Below, in pieces: positions 60,106 through 64,000 of a stretch of DNA of 64,000 nt. Origin of the DNA: Pseudomonas orientalis (GTDB taxonomy: Bacteria; Pseudomonadota; Gammaproteobacteria; Pseudomonadales; Pseudomonadaceae); NCBI RefSeq assembly GCF_001439815.1, contig NZ_JYLM01000009.1:62001-126000 (forward strand), written 5' to 3'. The translations under genes were made by a program, and so were the position numbers. How positions within the stretch are numbered: the stretch's first letter is position 1; the number at the start of each line of letters is the position of its first letter. The notes below the pieces were generated by a model. It worked only from the letters and a program-made list of their open reading frames with translations, made no database searches and was not told the origin of the DNA.

Positions 60106-60558
60106 ATGACCGATAGTGTAGAACTCTTCACCGATGGCGCCTGCAAGGGCAACCCCGGCCCCGGCGGCTGGGGCGCGTTGCTGGTGTGCAAGGGCGTGGA
60201 GAAGGAGTTGTGGGGCGGCGAAGCCAATACCACCAATAACCGCATGGAGCTGATGGGCGCCATTCGCGGCCTCGAAGAGCTCAAGCGGCGCTGCAATGTC
60301 CTGCTGGTGACCGATTCGCAATATGTGATGAAGGGCATTAACGAGTGGATGGTCAACTGGAAGAAGCGCGGTTGGAAAACGGCGTCCAAGGAACCGGTCA
60401 AGAATGCCGACCTGTGGCAATTGCTCGACGAGCAGTGCAACCGCCATGACATCACCTGGAAATGGGTGCGTGGGCATATCGGCCATCCAGGCAACGAGCG
60501 CGCCGACCAACTGGCCAACCGTGGCGTGGATGAAGTGCGCGGCTACAAGCAGAGCTGA
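60106..60558 (+). CDS. rnhA: Ribonuclease HI
   Basis: Cuts the RNA strand of RNA-DNA hybrids, removing R-loops and primers. The 150-residue protein has all catalytic residues: Asp10 (LFTDGACKGNPG), Glu48 (NNRMELMGA), Asp70 (LLVTDSQYV), His124 and Asp134 (VRGHIGHPGNERAD). It forms the conserved pair rnhA-dnaQ, co-directional here with a 61-bp gap, unlike the divergent arrangement in E. coli. Confidence 0.96.
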   Translation: MTDSVELFTDGACKGNPGPGGWGALLVCKGVEKELWGGEANTTNNRMELMGAIRGLEELKRRCNVLLVTDSQYVMKGINEWMVNWKKRGWKTASKEPVKNADLWQLLDEQCNRHDITWKWVRGHIGHPGNERADQLANRGVDEVRGYKQS

Positions 60559-60619
60559 GGCCGGCCGACGTGTTAACATCGCGCCCTTTGACCTACACAC
60601 CGTTGAGAGCTGAACCCTG

Positions 60620-61366
60620 ATGGCCATCCGATCCGTTGTACTCGATACCGAAACCACCGGCATGCCGGTGACCGATGGTCACCGGATCATCGAAATCGGC
60701 TGTGTCGAACTCATGGGTCGCCGCCTGACCGGCCGTCACTTCCACGTCTACCTGCAACCGGACCGCGACAGTGACGAAGGCGCGATCGGCGTCCACGGCA
60801 TTACCGACGAATTCCTCAAGGGCAAGCCGCGCTTTGCCGAAGTGGCCGATGAATTTTTCGAGTTCATCAACGGCGCCCAACTGATCATCCATAACGCGGC
60901 GTTCGACGTCGGCTTCATCAATAACGAATTTGCCTTGATGGGGCAGACGGACCGAGCGGATATTTCCCGGCATTGCTCGATCCTCGACACCCTGATGATG
61001 GCCCGCGAGCGTCACCCCGGCCAACGCAACAGCCTGGATGCCTTGTGCAAGCGTTATGGCGTCGACAACTCCGGGCGTGAACTGCACGGCGCCTTGCTCG
61101 ACTCCGAAATCCTGGCTGACGTTTACCTGACCATGACCGGTGGGCAGACCAGCCTGTCGTTGGCCGGTAATGCAACCGATGGCAGCGGTTCGGCGGAAGG
61201 CTCGGGCAATCGCCCCTCGGAGATCCGTCGCCTGCCGGCTGACCGCAGGCCCACGCCGGTCATCCGTGCCAGCGAGCAGGATCTGGCCGAGCACGTCGTG
61301 CGGCTCGAAGCGATTGCCAAGGCGGCGGGCGCGCCGGCGTTGTGGACTCAGTTGACCCAACAATAA
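60620..61366 (+). CDS. dnaQ: DNA polymerase III epsilon subunit (3'-5' proofreading exonuclease)
   Basis: A 248-residue proofreading exonuclease of the replicase. Exo I VLDTETTGM carries Asp9 and Glu11, exo II HNAAFDVGFINNEF, and exo III HGALLDSEILADVYL with the catalytic His and Asp. The C-terminal tail (about residues 185-248) is the region that binds the polymerase subunit. The start follows a weak site 61 bp after rnhA. Confidence 0.95.
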   Translation: MAIRSVVLDTETTGMPVTDGHRIIEIGCVELMGRRLTGRHFHVYLQPDRDSDEGAIGVHGITDEFLKGKPRFAEVADEFFEFINGAQLIIHNAAFDVGFINNEFALMGQTDRADISRHCSILDTLMMARERHPGQRNSLDALCKRYGVDNSGRELHGALLDSEILADVYLTMTGGQTSLSLAGNATDGSGSAEGSGNRPSEIRRLPADRRPTPVIRASEQDLAEHVVRLEAIAKAAGAPALWTQLTQQ

Positions 61367-61380
61367 TCCTGGCGCCCTGC

Positions 61381-61411
61381 GATCGTTCCCACGCTCTGCG
61401 TGGGAACGATC
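61381..61411. repeat. 13-bp inverted repeat of a known Pseudomonas palindrome family
   Basis: GATCGTTCCCACG, CTCTG, CGTGGGAACGATC is a perfect hairpin 14 bp after dnaQ. The core matches a dispersed palindrome (CGTTCCCACGCTCTGCGTGGGAACG) seen widely in Pseudomonas. It is unrelated to the REPIN family and may end the dnaQ transcript, although no T-run follows. Confidence 0.75.
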
Positions 61412-61482
61412 AGCAATCTTCATTCGCCACATTCACTTCCAGCTTCTACCCTGAGTACAAGCCCTCAGGCGTAGGCGCGCTC

Positions 61483-63738
61483 ATGTACAAAGACCTGAAG
61501 TTTCCCGTCCTTATCGTGCACCGTGACATCAAGGCCGACACCGTTGCCGGTGACCGGGTTCGAGGCATCGCCAGGGAGTTGGAGCAGGAGGGCTTCAGTA
61601 TCTTTTCTGCGGTGGACTACGCCGAAGGGCGGTTGGTGGCGTCGACCCACCATGGCCTGGCGTGCATGCTGATCGCAGCGGAAGGCGCCGGGGAAAACAC
61701 CCACTTGCTGCAAAACATGGTCGAGCTGATCCGCCTGGCGCGAGTGAGGGCGCCCAACCTGCCGATCTTCGCCCTGGGCGAGCAAGTCACCCTGGAAAAC
61801 GCCCCGGCTGATGCCATGAGCGAACTCAACCAACTGCGCGGCATCCTGTACCTGTTCGAAGACACCGTACCGTTTCTGGCGCGCCAGGTCGCCCGCGCTG
61901 CGCGCACCTACCTCGATGGCCTGCTGCCGCCGTTCTTCAAGGCCCTGGTGCAACACACCGCTGACTCCAATTACTCATGGCATACCCCGGGCCATGGCGG
62001 TGGCGTGGCGTATCGCAAAAGCCCGGTGGGGCAGGCGTTTCATCAGTTCTTCGGGGAAAATACCCTGCGCTCGGACCTGTCTGTTTCCGTGCCCGAACTG
62101 GGCTCGCTGCTCGATCACACCGGGCCCCTGGCCGAAGCCGAAGCCCGTGCCGCGCGCAATTTCGGCGCCGACCATACGTTCTTTGTGATCAACGGCACTT
62201 CCACCGCCAACAAGATTGTCTGGCATTCCATGGTGGCCCGCGACGATCTGGTATTGGTCGATCGCAATTGCCACAAGTCGGTGCTGCATTCGATCATCAT
62301 GACCGGCGCGATCCCGTTGTACCTGTGCCCGGAACGTAACGAACTGGGGATCATCGGCCCGATCCCCTTGAGTGAATTCAGTCCCGAATCGATCCGCGCC
62401 AAGATCGCTGCCAGCCCACTGGCGCGTGGCCGCCCGGCGAAAGTAAAGCTGGCGGTGGTGACCAATTCCACCTACGACGGCCTGTGCTACAACGCCGAGC
62501 TGATCAAGCAGCAATTGGGCAACAGCGTGGAGGTGCTGCACTTCGATGAGGCCTGGTATGCCTACGCCGCGTTCCACGAGTTTTTCGCCGGACGCTATGG
62601 CATGGGCACGTTGCGTACGCCGGACAGCCCACTGGTGTTCACCACGCACTCCACCCACAAGTTGCTGGCGGCATTCAGTCAGGCGTCGATGATCCATGTG
62701 CAGGACGGCGGCGCGCGGCAGCTGGACCGCGACCGCTTCAACGAAGCGTTCATGATGCATATCTCCACGTCGCCGCAATACAGCATCATCGCCTCCCTGG
62801 ACGTGGCGTCGGCGATGATGGAAGGCCCGGCGGGTCGCTCGCTGTTGCAGGAAATGTTTGACGAGGCCCTGAGTTTCCGGCGTGCGCTGGCCAATCTGCG
62901 TCAGCATATCGCCGCCGATGACTGGTGGTTTTCCATCTGGCAACCGCCCTCGGTGGCCGGTATCGACCGGGTCGCCACGGCCGACTGGCTGTTGCACCCC
63001 CAGGACGACTGGCATGGTTTCGGCGACGTGGCTGAAGATTATGTACTGCTGGACCCGATCAAAGTCACGCTGGTGATGCCCGGCCTCAACGCCGGCGGCG
63101 CCTTGAGCGATTGCGGGATTCCCGCCGCTGTGGTCAGCAAGTTTCTCTGGGAGCGCGGCCTGGTGGTGGAGAAGACCGGGCTGTATTCTTTTCTGGTGTT
63201 GTTCTCGATGGGCATCACCAAAGGCAAATGGAGTACCTTGCTCACCGAGTTGCTGGAATTCAAGCGCAGTTATGACGGGAATGCCAGCCTGGCCAGTTGC
63301 CTGCCTTCGGTATATGCCCATGGCCCGGTACGCTATCAAGGCCTGGGGTTGCGAGACCTGTGCGACCAGTTGCACAGTTGTTATCGCAGCAACGCGACGG
63401 CCAGGCATCTCAAACGCATGTACACGGTATTGCCGGAAATCGCGATGAAGCCGGCCGACGCCTACGACCAGTTGGTCAGGGGTGAAGTGGAGGCGGTGTC
63501 CATCGATGCCTTGCCAGGACGCATCGCAGCCGTGATGCTGGTGCCCTATCCGCCGGGTATTCCGTTGATCATGCCGGGGGAGCGCTTTACCGAGTCAACG
63601 CGTTCGATCGTCGATTACCTGGCGTTCGCCCGCACGTTCGATAGCAGTTTCCCCGGCTTTGTCGCAGATGTGCATGGGCTGCAACATGAAGATGACGGCA
63701 GTGGTCGTTGTTACACTGTCGATTGCATCAAAGGTTAA
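61483..63738 (+). CDS. ldcA: Lysine/ornithine/arginine decarboxylase, fold type I (LdcA-like)
   Basis: A PLP enzyme of 751 residues. The N-terminal receiver-like domain (about 1-130) is followed by the large PLP domain: WHTPGHGGG, GTSTANKIVWHS, FDEAWYAY and the PLP lysine Lys393 in TTHSTHKLLAAF, and then a C-terminal domain. Size and position after dnaQ match P. aeruginosa LdcA (PA1818), which decarboxylates lysine to cadaverine and is induced by arginine; other basic amino acids cannot be excluded. ATG 61483 is the start by homology; the frame is open to 61342. Confidence 0.88.
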   Translation: MYKDLKFPVLIVHRDIKADTVAGDRVRGIARELEQEGFSIFSAVDYAEGRLVASTHHGLACMLIAAEGAGENTHLLQNMVELIRLARVRAPNLPIFALGEQVTLENAPADAMSELNQLRGILYLFEDTVPFLARQVARAARTYLDGLLPPFFKALVQHTADSNYSWHTPGHGGGVAYRKSPVGQAFHQFFGENTLRSDLSVSVPELGSLLDHTGPLAEAEARAARNFGADHTFFVINGTSTANKIVWHSMVARDDLVLVDRNCHKSVLHSIIMTGAIPLYLCPERNELGIIGPIPLSEFSPESIRAKIAASPLARGRPAKVKLAVVTNSTYDGLCYNAELIKQQLGNSVEVLHFDEAWYAYAAFHEFFAGRYGMGTLRTPDSPLVFTTHSTHKLLAAFSQASMIHVQDGGARQLDRDRFNEAFMMHISTSPQYSIIASLDVASAMMEGPAGRSLLQEMFDEALSFRRALANLRQHIAADDWWFSIWQPPSVAGIDRVATADWLLHPQDDWHGFGDVAEDYVLLDPIKVTLVMPGLNAGGALSDCGIPAAVVSKFLWERGLVVEKTGLYSFLVLFSMGITKGKWSTLLTELLEFKRSYDGNASLASCLPSVYAHGPVRYQGLGLRDLCDQLHSCYRSNATARHLKRMYTVLPEIAMKPADAYDQLVRGEVEAVSIDALPGRIAAVMLVPYPPGIPLIMPGERFTESTRSIVDYLAFARTFDSSFPGFVADVHGLQHEDDGSGRCYTVDCIKG

Positions 63739-63746
63739 GGAACGTT

Positions 63747-64000
63747 ATGCAAGCTGTCATGAACCCGAAGTATCCAGGGCTCAGTGTGCGAGTCGCCGAT
63801 GAGGGCTTCGACGCTTATGTATGGGGCAATGACTTCAGTTTCGAGGTCAGCGCCTATGGGGTGCCGCAGATGGACAAGCGGGTCGATCAGTGGCCGGTGG
63901 AGCGCATCCTGCCGTACCGCAAGTGCTACGGCATCGACCCGGAAGAATTCGCCAGTTTTCGCAACGCGCCCGACAGCGCGATCTTCATGGCCTATCTGGA
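63747..64000 (+). CDS. Partial gene, probable GNAT acetyltransferase (runs off the window)
   Basis: ATG 63747 begins 8 bp after the ldcA stop and stays open to the window end (84 codons). It reads MQAVMNPKYPGLSVRVADEG and later VERILPYRKCYGIDPEEFAS and APDSAIFMAYL. The layout, with a leading beta-rich part before a partial substrate loop, resembles streptothricin acetyltransferase-like GNAT proteins, but the acetyl-CoA motif would lie beyond the window. It is probably co-transcribed with ldcA. Confidence 0.55.
   Translation, partial: MQAVMNPKYPGLSVRVADEGFDAYVWGNDFSFEVSAYGVPQMDKRVDQWPVERILPYRKCYGIDPEEFASFRNAPDSAIFMAYL

Noticed and set aside
1..64000. Search for tRNA, rRNA, prophage, integrase or complete insertion-sequence genes
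   Set aside because: No transposase or integrase coding sequence and no RNA gene signatures were found; the only mobile-type sequences are non-coding repeats.

Overview
The window looks like a chromosomal segment of a fluorescent Pseudomonas (P. fluorescens group). Three things point there: the gene content and codon use of a GC-rich gammaproteobacterium; a gene block at the right end (npp ABC transporter, mltD, gloB, methyltransferase, rnhA, dnaQ, ldcA) that matches the order I recall around PA1807-PA1818 of P. aeruginosa; and many intergenic REP doublets (REPINs) of the GTGGGAGGGGGCTTGCCCCC type typical of this group. I see no tRNA, rRNA, CRISPR array, phage or complete insertion sequence.

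Layout. 1-6.3 kb: gdhB, the large NAD-dependent glutamate dehydrogenase, then a convergent repeat protein. 6.4-9.3 kb: two FCD-type GntR regulators and the dicarboxylate carrier dctA. 9.5-16.8 kb: mixed housekeeping and envelope genes (tag, a DUF1624 membrane protein, a glutathione S-transferase, two small exported proteins, a creatininase-family enzyme, and a divergent pair of L,D-transpeptidases). 16.9-20.4 kb: an OmpR/EnvZ-type two-component pair, then a membrane protein plus a 25-residue membrane peptide behind a good sigma-54 promoter. 20.5-34.4 kb: a complete myo-inositol locus with the RpiR-type repressor iolR, iolC (kinase fused to a DUF2090 domain), iolE, iolB, iolI, iolD, iolG, an IolW-like dehydrogenase and a three-gene ABC importer. 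34.8-48.9 kb: a DksA paralogue without a full zinc finger, a chemoreceptor with a cytoplasmic C-terminal sensor region, small hypotheticals, an orphan ProX-like binding protein, a TonB receptor with a DUF2946 protein, a NUDIX hydrolase, an RNase T2, a LysE exporter and an AraC regulator. 49.0-64.0 kb: the five-gene npp peptide/nucleoside-peptide importer, mltD, gloB, rnhA, dnaQ, ldcA and the start of a probable GNAT gene.

How the parts work together. The inositol locus is the clearest system. The importer (30.8-34.4 kb) brings inositol in, and IolG, IolE, IolD, IolB and IolC turn it stepwise into 2-deoxy-5-keto-gluconate phosphate. The DUF2090 half of IolC probably replaces the separate aldolase IolJ. 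Exact GGAA-N6-TTCC palindromes lie in the iolR-iolC intergenic region and again in the spacer of a sigma-70-like promoter ahead of the importer, so one repressor probably controls both. REPINs divide the locus into blocks.

The most unusual sequence is a roughly 500-bp element present twice (40118-40615 and 56462-56961). Each copy is closed at both ends by REP sequences and carries a long inverted repeat that encloses two smaller hairpins. Other non-coding signals worth checking are a candidate small RNA at about 45185-45253, the sigma-54 promoter at 19303, a collapsed REPIN at 13588 and a FadR-like box ahead of dctA.
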